21,809 nucleotides of DNA from JBOGOC01 sp050747525. GTDB lineage: Bacteria; Acidobacteriota; Polarisedimenticolia; JACPZX01; DASXTC01. Positions within the stretch are counted from its first letter, which is position 1. The number at the start of each line of letters is the position of its first letter. Under the pieces are notes generated by a model, which saw only the letters and a list, made by a program, of their open reading frames with translations, was not told the DNA's origin and ran no database searches. This document shows positions 8,142 through 14,683 of this stretch, one piece after another. Where the stretch lies: positions 1 through 21,809 of the forward strand of contig JBOGOC010000129.1 of the NCBI GenBank assembly GCA_050747525.1, written 5' to 3'. Made by a program: the position numbers and the translations under genes.

Positions 8142-11033
8142 TCAGCGCCAGTCTCCTTCGGCCACGAAGGCGCCCCAGAAGTAAGGGTGGGTGGTCCGGC
8201 CGCGCCGTCGCAGATCTTCCAGAAGGGCGCGTGAAGAGGCGCGCATGGCCGCCGCCGTCGAGAGGCCGTCGAGCCGGGCCTCGTAAAGGGCACTCATCCA
8301 GATCTGCGTGGCCTCGTCCTCCACGCGCCACAGGCTCATGATCACCGTTCCCGCGCCCGCGATGGCCAGTGATCGGCGCATGCCCAGCACCCCTTCGCCC
8401 GAGACGATCCGGCCGAGCCCGGTCTCGCATGCCGAGAGGACCACCCACTGCGTCGAGGAGAGGTCCAGGGAAGCCATCTCCTCGGCCGTCAGGATGCCGT
8501 CGTCCTCCCCGGCGCGCACGGCCTCGTCGCGCCGGTTGACCCCCGCCAGCGCGAGCCCGGTCGTCAGAAGGGAGTCGTCCAGTGACGCGGCAACCGCAGG
8601 CGTCTCCGCGGTGCCGGATGAGCAGCCGTCCGCGGTGAAGAAACCATGCGTCGCCAGGTGCAGAACCTCATGCCCGCCCGCCTGAGCCTTGAATCGGGAT
8701 TCTCCGGCCTGATCGCCCATCAGCCGGGTCACCATCCCCGGCGTCCCGTCCCGCTTGCGCTCGCTCCAGAGAGATTCGATGCGCTCGATCTCGACACGGG
8801 ATCCTGGCAGCGGCTCGAAGCGGAGGGATCCCGGGAGATCGCACGGGGAACGCCTGCGCGACGCCGTGGTCGGCGGAGCCGAGGAGGTCGCGCCAGGGCG
8901 CGAGTCGAAATCGGGAGCCCCCAGGATCAGCAGTCCTTTGGTGGGAGGGGACGAAGTGGATCGGGCCAGGTCTCTCTCCGCGGACAGGTAGTGGATGTCG
9001 AAATCAGAGTCGACGAGGTACCGCTGCTCACCCAGGGGAAGGGTCGCAAAGCTCACCAGCTGGAGCGCTCCATCGGGGACGATGAAGACGTGGCGGGCGT
9101 CCTGGAGTCCCGCGGCGACAGGATCCCAGACGGCGGCGCGCAGGGCGGCCGCGGCGCGGCGGAAGCGGGCCTCGCCGCCGGCCTCGTACGGCGCCGCCGG
9201 ATCGAGGCCGACCTCCCGCCGCCACGCGGAGACGAGCTGCTCGATCTCGGCGGCCGGCCGCAGCGGGACGAAGGCGGGCTGACGCTGCGTGGAGTCGATC
9301 CTCAGGGCTCCATACCACGGGATGCTCTCTTGCCGGCTCGGGCCGCCCGACCGCTCGAACACGATGTAGGAGACGAGGACGCTGCGAGCCGGAAGATGCC
9401 TGGCCACTTCGTCCAGCGATCCGGGCCCCGGAGCCAGCAGCGATCGAAAGCGGGCGCTGGCCTCCGACAGCTCGCGCTCGGCGCGCTCCTTCTCCGATCG
9501 GGCCTGCGCGACCTTCGTCCGGTGGGCCGCCGCGTCCTTCTGCTCAGGGACGTTCATCACGATCTGCGACAGTCTGGTCCGCGCCGTGGAGAGCGAGGCG
9601 GCCAGGTTCTCCAGGCCGGGCTCCTGACCGGCGGCCTCGGCGGCCCGGCGGATCCCCATCTCGTCCATCACCAGCGCCCGCGATTGAACCAGCTGATCCC
9701 AGATCCGGCGCACCGAGTCGGCGCGGGGCTCGCCCTCTTCGTCCGAAGCGAGGGTGAGCGCCAGATCCAGCCCGGAGGTGCGGATCCTCTCGTAGCCGAA
9801 GGCCTGGCGCTGCGACAGGCCGCGGGCCACCTCGTGGAAATGGCTCCGGATCAGCTCTTCCACCTCCAGTGCCAGATCGAGCGCTCTGCGCGCGTGGCCC
9901 GAGGACCGTTCCAGAGCCGCCAGCAGAAGCATCGTCCCGGCCCGCGCCGCCTGCGGCCCGCTGCCATTCTCCTCCCGGATCCGCAGGCTCTCCTCGGCCA
10001 GCCGGAGTGCGCCGGCCCGGTCCCCCGCGGCCGCTTTCAACGCCGCGAGCGAGGCCATCGCCTCGGCCACGCCCGGGTGCCGCGGGCCCAGCGCTCCGGT
10101 GAGCAGCCGCAGCGACTCCTCGTAGAGGGGGAGCGCCTCGTCCGATCGTCCCATGTCCTCGTACAGCCGGGCGAGGCTGGACAACGCCCATCCGACGTGA
10201 GAGCTCGTCGGTCCATGAGCCTCCTTCATGAGCTCCAGTCCGCGCCGCACGTAGGGCTCGGCGGCGCGCGGCTCTCCCATCTTCCGCAGAAGGCCGCCGT
10301 AGACGAGCATGGCTCCGGCGGGCCCTCCCGGGCCGGCGGGCCTCGGCTCGATCTTCCTGCTGTTCATCACATGCTCGAAAAAGGTTCGGGCGGCCTCGTA
10401 GTCTCCAAGAGCCTCCAGCAGCTTGCCCAGATTGAACCGTGTCGTCTGGGTCTTGTTGTGAAGGGGACCCAGGGTCTTCTCGTAGATCGCAAGGGCGTCC
10501 TCGAAATGGGGGCGGGCGGCCGCGTAATCGCCCGCCGCGCCCAGAGAGGCCGCGAGGTTGTTGTGCGCCTCGGCCACCAGCGGATGGTCCTTCCCGTTCA
10601 GCTTCTCGCGAATGTCCAGCACCCGGGTCATGAGAGAGATGGCCTCGACCGGCCGGCCCAGGAAAGCGAGGGAGTGGGCGAGCTGCTTGAGGCTGAGGGC
10701 GAGACCGGCTTCATCGGGCACCGGCAGGGCCTCCTTGATGCGGACGGCTCGCTCTGCGAGCGGCAGAATGTCCGCCGGCCTCCATGACCCCGCGCTGGCG
10801 TACCCGATGGAGACGATGGCATCGAGGGCGGCGGCCGCCTGCGGCGATCCGGGGCCGTGCTCCCTTTCCGCCTGGGCCAGGAAGGACCGGCCTGCCGATT
10901 CGGCCTCCGCGTACTTCTTCTGCGCGCAGAGCGCCGTCACGGTGCCGGCCGCATCGTCCGCCGCCTTCATGGGCATCATCGATCCGAACAGGAGGATGCC
11001 GCTCAGGAGCCGCACGGCGGCGCGGGCGGTCAT
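8142..11033 (-). CDS. Exported TPR-CHAT protein (caspase-like clan CD peptidase candidate)
   Basis: A 963-residue protein. Residues 1-24 (basic start, hydrophobic LLSGILLFG, then MKAAD) look like a signal peptide. Residues about 30-400 are tetratricopeptide repeats of the roughly 42-residue kinesin-light-chain type, with recurring GPxHP-like ends near 148-151, 189-193 and 316-320. A helical, probably coiled-coil linker spans about 480-530. The CHAT domain (about 620-963) has the catalytic histidine in HLATHG (His796) and cysteine in LSACETGLG (Cys869), plus the later GVLGMRRSLAIAGAGTVIMSLW block. CHAT domains are caspase/separase-like; some are proteases, as in Csx29 of type III-E CRISPR. ATG 11033 overlaps the anti-sigma stop as ATGA, with AGGA seven bases upstream; the longer open frame to 11645 is a shadow of the anti-sigma gene. 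Export and the intact dyad suggest action outside the cytoplasm. The substrate is unknown. Confidence 0.88.
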   Translation of the reverse strand: MTARAAVRLLSGILLFGSMMPMKAADDAAGTVTALCAQKKYAEAESAGRSFLAQAEREHGPGSPQAAAALDAIVSIGYASAGSWRPADILPLAERAVRIKEALPVPDEAGLALSLKQLAHSLAFLGRPVEAISLMTRVLDIREKLNGKDHPLVAEAHNNLAASLGAAGDYAAARPHFEDALAIYEKTLGPLHNKTQTTRFNLGKLLEALGDYEAARTFFEHVMNSRKIEPRPAGPGGPAGAMLVYGGLLRKMGEPRAAEPYVRRGLELMKEAHGPTSSHVGWALSSLARLYEDMGRSDEALPLYEESLRLLTGALGPRHPGVAEAMASLAALKAAAGDRAGALRLAEESLRIREENGSGPQAARAGTMLLLAALERSSGHARRALDLALEVEELIRSHFHEVARGLSQRQAFGYERIRTSGLDLALTLASDEEGEPRADSVRRIWDQLVQSRALVMDEMGIRRAAEAAGQEPGLENLAASLSTARTRLSQIVMNVPEQKDAAAHRTKVAQARSEKERAERELSEASARFRSLLAPGPGSLDEVARHLPARSVLVSYIVFERSGGPSRQESIPWYGALRIDSTQRQPAFVPLRPAAEIEQLVSAWRREVGLDPAAPYEAGGEARFRRAAAALRAAVWDPVAAGLQDARHVFIVPDGALQLVSFATLPLGEQRYLVDSDFDIHYLSAERDLARSTSSPPTKGLLILGAPDFDSRPGATSSAPPTTASRRRSPCDLPGSLRFEPLPGSRVEIERIESLWSERKRDGTPGMVTRLMGDQAGESRFKAQAGGHEVLHLATHGFFTADGCSSGTAETPAVAASLDDSLLTTGLALAGVNRRDEAVRAGEDDGILTAEEMASLDLSSTQWVVLSACETGLGRIVSGEGVLGMRRSLAIAGAGTVIMSLWRVEDEATQIWMSALYEARLDGLSTAAAMRASSRALLEDLRRRGRTTHPYFWGAFVAEGDWR

Positions 11034-11758
11034 GGCGCCGTCCTGAACCGATACGTGTAGGAGACCTGCGCGGACCCCTCCGGCTCGAGGGCCAGCTCGA
11101 GCTGCCGCGGTGAGGGAAGGGGAGGGATCTCGATGCCAAGACGTCCCGAGGCATCCGGACGGACGGCAGGTCCGATCGTCGCCAGCTCGCGTCCCGACTC
11201 GTCCAGCACGCGGGCCCTGTACGTTCCCTGCGGCGCGGATGCCGGAAGCTGGATGGTGACCGGCCAGGGCCCGGGGGATGAAAGGACGGGCTGGTCCGAG
11301 ACCGAGCGCCGGGCGGGAAGCCAGAGGCCGCCCGCGGCCGGCGAGGCGTTCCACCATCGCCAGGCGGCCGGCGCCGCCAAAGAGAGCAGCAGGATGGCCG
11401 CCGCGGCCGGGAGCCAGCGCCGTCCCGGGCGCCGATGGCCCTTCATGGACGCGGAGCGCAACGCCTCGAGATCGCCCCGGCAGTCGTGGCAGGCGGCCAG
11501 GTGGGCCTCGATGCGGGCCCGCAGGGCGGGGTCGGGCGACCGCCCGCCTTCGAAGTCGACCAATTCCTGGGAGCCGACGTGCGGCGCCGCGACCGCGCGC
11601 AGGTGGTGGGCGATCAGCGCGATCCGGGGGGATGTCTCGGCGCATTCGGCGCAGACTTCGAGATGCTGCCGGATGTCCCTTTCCTCCTCGGCGTCGAGGC
11701 GCCCGGTGCGGTACCAGGGGAGGAGGAAAGGATGCTCCTTCGATCGCGGCCCGCTCAT
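11030..11758 (-). CDS. Membrane-anchored anti-sigma factor with two zinc-finger (zf-HC2) motifs
   Basis: A 242-residue protein with two cytoplasmic HxxxCxxC motifs of the ZAS/zf-HC2 type: His32-Cys36-Cys39 (HLEVCAEC) and His86-Cys90-Cys93 (HLAACHDC). The spacing suggests a duplicated zinc-finger unit. One membrane helix follows at about 115-134 after a basic stretch (KGHRRPGRR). The extracytoplasmic part (about 136-242) is rich in alternating hydrophobic and polar residues and looks like a beta-sandwich, perhaps a sensor. Family knowledge says ZAS domains sequester ECF sigma factors. ATG 11758 overlaps the sigma stop as ATGA, with GGGAGGGG at 11774-11767 eight bases upstream. The stop in turn overlaps the CHAT start, so dosage of all three proteins is probably coupled. 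Confidence 0.88.
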   Translation of the reverse strand: MSGPRSKEHPFLLPWYRTGRLDAEEERDIRQHLEVCAECAETSPRIALIAHHLRAVAAPHVGSQELVDFEGGRSPDPALRARIEAHLAACHDCRGDLEALRSASMKGHRRPGRRWLPAAAAILLLSLAAPAAWRWWNASPAAGGLWLPARRSVSDQPVLSSPGPWPVTIQLPASAPQGTYRARVLDESGRELATIGPAVRPDASGRLGIEIPPLPSPRQLELALEPEGSAQVSYTYRFRTAP

Positions 11759-12330
11759 TTTTCGATCCCCTCCCGCACCCGCGCCGACCTCCAGCCGGCC
11801 TCCCGCCTTCCGCCGTAAAGGCGGCGGCAGGCGTCCCGCAGGCGGCGGATGCGCGACTTGGTCGCCCCCTCGCTGATGCCCAGGCGTGCCGACACCTCCC
11901 GGTACGAGAGTTCCTCGATGAAAATGAGGAGGAAGAGCCGGCGGGTTTCCTCGGGCAGGGAGGCGAACGCCTCCAGCCCCTTGCGATGCTCCTCGATGTC
12001 GAGCACCGCCCGATCGGGCGCGGACCAGTGCGCCGACGAGGGAACCGAGTCCGGATTCAGCGAGGTGTCCTGTCTTCGGCTGCGCCGGAACTCCAGGCAG
12101 GTGTACTTGGCCACGCTCTGCGCGTAGGTCTTCAGGGACGAGGCTCCTTGAAAGCGTTCCTCGCGCAGGGCCGCGGTGAGCCGCGTCAAGGCTTCCTGGA
12201 TCAGATCGGGCGCCTGATCATGGCCCACGTGGAAGGCGCGCACGACCCCCTCGATGACCCCGCGGATCTCCTCCACCGCGGCGGCATCGTTCGAAAGGAA
12301 CCGCTCGAGAGCCCGATCCATCCCCGGCAT
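11755..12330 (-). CDS. ECF-type RNA polymerase sigma factor
   Basis: A 191-residue sigma70-family protein with only regions 2 and 4. Region 2 (about 20-86) contains the core-binding helix (APDLIQEALTRL, 40-51) and the DNA-melting/-10 segment (SSLKTYAQSVAKYTCLEFRRSRRQ). Region 4 (about 115-170) has LPEETRRLFLLIFIEELSYREVSARLGISEGATKSRIRRLRD, a clear helix-turn-helix for the -35 element. The next gene is an anti-sigma factor and the one after that an exported CHAT protein, so this sigma probably responds to an envelope signal. Two starts are possible, ATG 12330 and ATG 12321; neither has a good ribosome binding site, and a promoter lies so close that the message may be leaderless. Confidence 0.93.
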   Translation of the reverse strand: MPGMDRALERFLSNDAAAVEEIRGVIEGVVRAFHVGHDQAPDLIQEALTRLTAALREERFQGASSLKTYAQSVAKYTCLEFRRSRRQDTSLNPDSVPSSAHWSAPDRAVLDIEEHRKGLEAFASLPEETRRLFLLIFIEELSYREVSARLGISEGATKSRIRRLRDACRRLYGGRREAGWRSARVREGIEK

Positions 12331-12338
12331 CCGCGAAT

Positions 12339-12368
12339 CTTATACGTGCATTATCCAGAGGCCGCCAA
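12339..12368 (-). promoter_or_regulatory. Sigma70-like promoter of the sigma / anti-sigma / CHAT operon
   Basis: On the minus strand TTGGCG (12368-12363), an 18-base spacer and TATAAG (12344-12339) form a good housekeeping-type promoter. Transcription would start around 12333-12331, at or just before ATG 12330. An overlapping GATAAT (12355-12350) is an alternative -10 without a good -35. I see no ECF-style GGAAC element, so autoregulation is not evident. Confidence 0.45.
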
Positions 12369-12480
12369 TCTATTTCCTGCAGGGGAACAAATGGCCCTTG
12401 GCGATCACTAATTCCCCGTCAGGGATCGATGTGTTCCGGCGACGCTCCGGCACGTGTGGAGCAGCCCTGGCGTCCGGTCC

Positions 12481-12513
12481 GGCCGGGGTGATTACGGGCA
12501 GGTCACCCCGGCC
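12481..12513. terminator. Perfect 11-bp hairpin, possible terminator of the PQQ-like gene
   Basis: GGCCGGGGTGA (12481-12491) and TCACCCCGGCC (12503-12513) are exactly complementary around an 11-base loop. It lies 85 bases beyond the PQQ-like gene stop and upstream of the sigma promoter. Neither strand has a U tract after the stem, so Rho-independent termination is uncertain; mRNA 3'-end protection is an alternative. Confidence 0.45.
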
Positions 12514-12593
12514 CTGACCAGCTGTCCCGGCCTCACACATGAGTATTGTCGAGAGCCTGCCTGGAGTTCCGTGGGAGGGATGCCGAGGGGCGC
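12492..12593 (-). pseudogene. Fossil C-terminus of a giant-secreted-protein paralog
   Basis: Read on the minus strand, 12533-12492 encodes RPGQLVRAGVTCP followed by TAA. The giant protein in this window ends RPGQLVTAGVTCP followed by TAG (14725-14684). Twelve of 13 residues match although several codons differ synonymously, which argues for an old coding paralog rather than a recent DNA copy. Further upstream in the same frame APLGIPP (12593-12573) matches APLGVQPP of the giant protein, with different spacing between the two blocks. The frame is not that of the PQQ-like gene and has no start. It is best read as the surviving tail of a deleted gene. Confidence 0.6.
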
Positions 12594-12597
12594 CGGG

Positions 12598-14604
12598 TCA
12601 GAAGCGGTAGGCGGCGACCGTGCTCGGGCCCGAACGGTAATAGATGAGGTTCGAGACCGCGTCGACGTCGTAGATCGGCTCCTTGTCCCGTCCGAGGTCG
12701 ATGATTGCTTCGATGCGGCCGGTGGCCTTGCTCACCCTCGCGAGGCCGTGCAGGCCGCGCTCCCGCTGCACCATCATGAAGACGAAGTCGGGCGCCACGG
12801 CCGTGGCCTTGAAGCGGGTGCGGGCGGCTTCTCCATAGCGCCCGCTCATCCAGGCGAGCTGCTGGCCCGCCTGGGCGTAGCCCGTCGCGGCAGCGGCGGT
12901 CACGGTGCGATCGAAGGAGCCCGGCTCGGTCCCCGTCGATGCCGACGCGAACGTCGCGCTGGCCATGCCGGCCGCCGCGGCCGCCATCCCCATGCGGACC
13001 TGCTCCGCCCTCAGGAGGACGCGCGTCAGGGCCGGCAGGCGAGGGGAGGCGTGGTAGGCGTGGAAGCTCAGATCTCCTCCCGGGCTCCATGCGATGACGT
13101 TCTGGCTCGAGATGACGGTGATCCGGTCCTCGTCCGCCTCGATCGACAGGGGCGCGTCGTCCTCCTCGAGGCGGACGGGCGTCTTCGACAACGTGGCCAG
13201 CGTGCCCCGGTCGAGGTCGAGGCGATGCAGGGTTCCGTCCCGGCCTGAGTAGGCGTAGAGCTGCCGGCCGCTGATGGTGGTGACGAGAGACTCGTCGGAG
13301 CGGAGTCCCTCCTGGAGGAGCGGCTGTCCGGTCTTGAGATCGAGGATGTTCGCTTCGCTGGTGGTCGTGAAGAGAAGGCCGGCCGGAATCACCTGGGTCG
13401 AGACGATCTGGCCGCGCAGCCGCAACGGCTCGTCGAAGCGGAGGGCGCCGTTTTCGACGTCCAGCAAAGTCAGGTGGTACTGCGTGCCCTTGTTCGTCCA
13501 GGCGCTGTCGTACCCGGTGGTCAGGACGAGGCCGGCGCGCGTCCAGTCGTGATTGATGATGCCGCCGAGTATCTCGAGCCCTTTGCCCTTCTTCCCCCAG
13601 AGCGACTCTCCCGAGCGGTAGTCACACAGGAGGATCTTCCCCTTTCCCGCCGTCCCCGGGCTCAGGATGAGGCCCCGGTCGTTGAAGAGGACGTCGTTCA
13701 GGCCCCCCTTCAGGCGAATCGGTTCCGGCCAGACGGAGGCGCCGTCGGCCATACGCAGCGCCCGGTACTCGCTGTAAGCCGAGTCCGCGGTCGTGCCCCC
13801 CGAACCGGCGGTCGAGGTCATGCTCATCGTGGCTTCGCTCCCAACGAAGACGACGCCGGGCGCCTTCCCGGTGGCGTAGAAGCGGGTCTTGCGCGTGTCG
13901 CGCACGTTCGGAACGCGCCAGGCGATCTCGCCCGTGCCGGTCCTGACCGCGTAGAGATCGGTGGTGGAGGCCACCAGGAAGGTGTCTGCGGTGATCTCCA
14001 TGGGCTCGCCGACGATGCCCGACTGGTTGGTGGCCGCCTGGAAGAAAGCCGCAAGGGCCTGGGTCATCTTTCCCTTTCCCTCGAGGAGCCGGTTGTTCTT
14101 CCATCGAAGCGAGCCGGTCTCCGCATCGGCGAGGAACATCGTGGTGGCCGGGTCCCCCTCCCGGAACCCGAAGATCAGCAGGGCGCGGCTCTGCGGCAGG
14201 AAATGCCGGCTCAGGACCTGCGTCACTCCGGCCGCCCGTGAGTCGAAGAGGATGCGTCCGTCGGCCGAATCGAGGATGACCGCACGCGGCCGTGCCATGC
14301 CGTCCGACACGACGACCAGGGTGGTTCCGGGGATCTCCTCGTAGTGGTCCTGCGCCAGTCCGCCGAGGTCGGTGTGCCTCCACAGGGTCTTTCCGTTCCC
14401 GGGGTCGAGAGCGCTCAGGCTGCCGGACGTCTTGACCAGGATCTGGCCCAGCGGGGCGACCCGTTGCCATTCGACCTCACCGTCCAGCTGCACGCTCCAG
14501 GCCGGCGGGAGCGTCGCGGAGGCCGTGGTGCCCTTCGGCGCGGCGGCCTCGGTCGTCGCGGAATGCAGGAAAAGAGCCATGAGCACAAGCAGAGACCATC
14601 GCAT
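12598..14604 (-). CDS. Exported PQQ-like beta-propeller repeat protein
   Basis: A 668-residue protein with a signal peptide (MRWSLLVLMALFLHSATTEA, cleavage probably near 20-22). The mature part is a beta-propeller with recurring blade ends of the PQQ-like type: LDPGNGKTLW (66-75), ADAETGSLRW (159-168), VRTGTGEIAW (220-229), LDVENGALRF (381-390), LDLKTGQPLL (421-430) and VSKATGRIEA (624-633). Such proteins are usually envelope scaffolds or binding proteins rather than PQQ dehydrogenases; I see no dehydrogenase catalytic motifs. An Ala/Gly/Met-rich insert (about 535-583) interrupts the last blades. I chose ATG 14604 because GGGAGGT at 14617-14611 sits six bases upstream and the signal peptide begins there; ATG 14628 would add eight residues with no ribosome binding site. 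It follows the giant gene by 79 bases. Confidence 0.85.
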   Translation of the reverse strand: MRWSLLVLMALFLHSATTEAAAPKGTTASATLPPAWSVQLDGEVEWQRVAPLGQILVKTSGSLSALDPGNGKTLWRHTDLGGLAQDHYEEIPGTTLVVVSDGMARPRAVILDSADGRILFDSRAAGVTQVLSRHFLPQSRALLIFGFREGDPATTMFLADAETGSLRWKNNRLLEGKGKMTQALAAFFQAATNQSGIVGEPMEITADTFLVASTTDLYAVRTGTGEIAWRVPNVRDTRKTRFYATGKAPGVVFVGSEATMSMTSTAGSGGTTADSAYSEYRALRMADGASVWPEPIRLKGGLNDVLFNDRGLILSPGTAGKGKILLCDYRSGESLWGKKGKGLEILGGIINHDWTRAGLVLTTGYDSAWTNKGTQYHLTLLDVENGALRFDEPLRLRGQIVSTQVIPAGLLFTTTSEANILDLKTGQPLLQEGLRSDESLVTTISGRQLYAYSGRDGTLHRLDLDRGTLATLSKTPVRLEEDDAPLSIEADEDRITVISSQNVIAWSPGGDLSFHAYHASPRLPALTRVLLRAEQVRMGMAAAAAGMASATFASASTGTEPGSFDRTVTAAAATGYAQAGQQLAWMSGRYGEAARTRFKATAVAPDFVFMMVQRERGLHGLARVSKATGRIEAIIDLGRDKEPIYDVDAVSNLIYYRSGPSTVAAYRF

Positions 14605-14610
14605 GAGGGG

Positions 14611-14617
14611 ACCTCCC
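14611..14617 (-). promoter_or_regulatory. Strong ribosome binding site fixing the PQQ-like gene start
   Basis: GGGAGGT on the minus strand, six bases before ATG 14604. It decides between ATG 14604 and ATG 14628, and it touches the right arm of the inverted repeat just upstream. Confidence 0.75.
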
Positions 14618-14664
14618 GCCCGGGGCATGGGCCCGGGAACCGGGTCAAGCTAATGCCCGGGCGG
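14616..14664. repeat. Long imperfect inverted repeat between the giant and PQQ-like genes
   Basis: CCGCCCGGGGCAT (14616-14628) pairs with ATGCCCGGGCGG (14653-14664) with one bulged base. The loop contains a second small hairpin, CCCGG (14632-14636) with CCGGG (14640-14644). It could end the giant-gene transcript, or control access to the adjoining ribosome binding site of the PQQ-like gene. There is no U tract. Confidence 0.5.
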
Positions 14665-14683
14665 TGGTGAAGCACGTGCCCCT

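Larger units (their letters stand above)
12331..12597. other. Sigma-PQQ intergenic region
   Basis: This 267-base stretch holds the sigma promoter (12339-12368), about 110 bases with nothing I can assign (12370-12480), a perfect inverted repeat (12481-12513) and a decayed coding tail (12492-12593). No small ORF with a convincing ribosome binding site was found. Confidence 0.6.

Noticed and set aside
6370..8184. 604-residue plus-strand ORF opposite holB and tmk
   Set aside because: Shadow of two recognisable genes; composition typical of antisense GC-rich frames.
8646..10787. 713-residue plus-strand ORF opposite the CHAT gene
   Set aside because: Antisense shadow with no motif; the minus strand shows clear TPR and CHAT features.
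8142..11645. A longer CHAT protein starting at 11645
   Set aside because: The extra N-terminal part overlaps the anti-sigma gene in another frame. ATG 11033 has a signal peptide, AGGA and an ATGA overlap.
12533..13090. 185-residue minus-strand ORF at the end of the PQQ-like gene
   Set aside because: Arg/Gly/Pro-rich out-of-frame reading of the propeller gene. The fossil tail is in a different frame.
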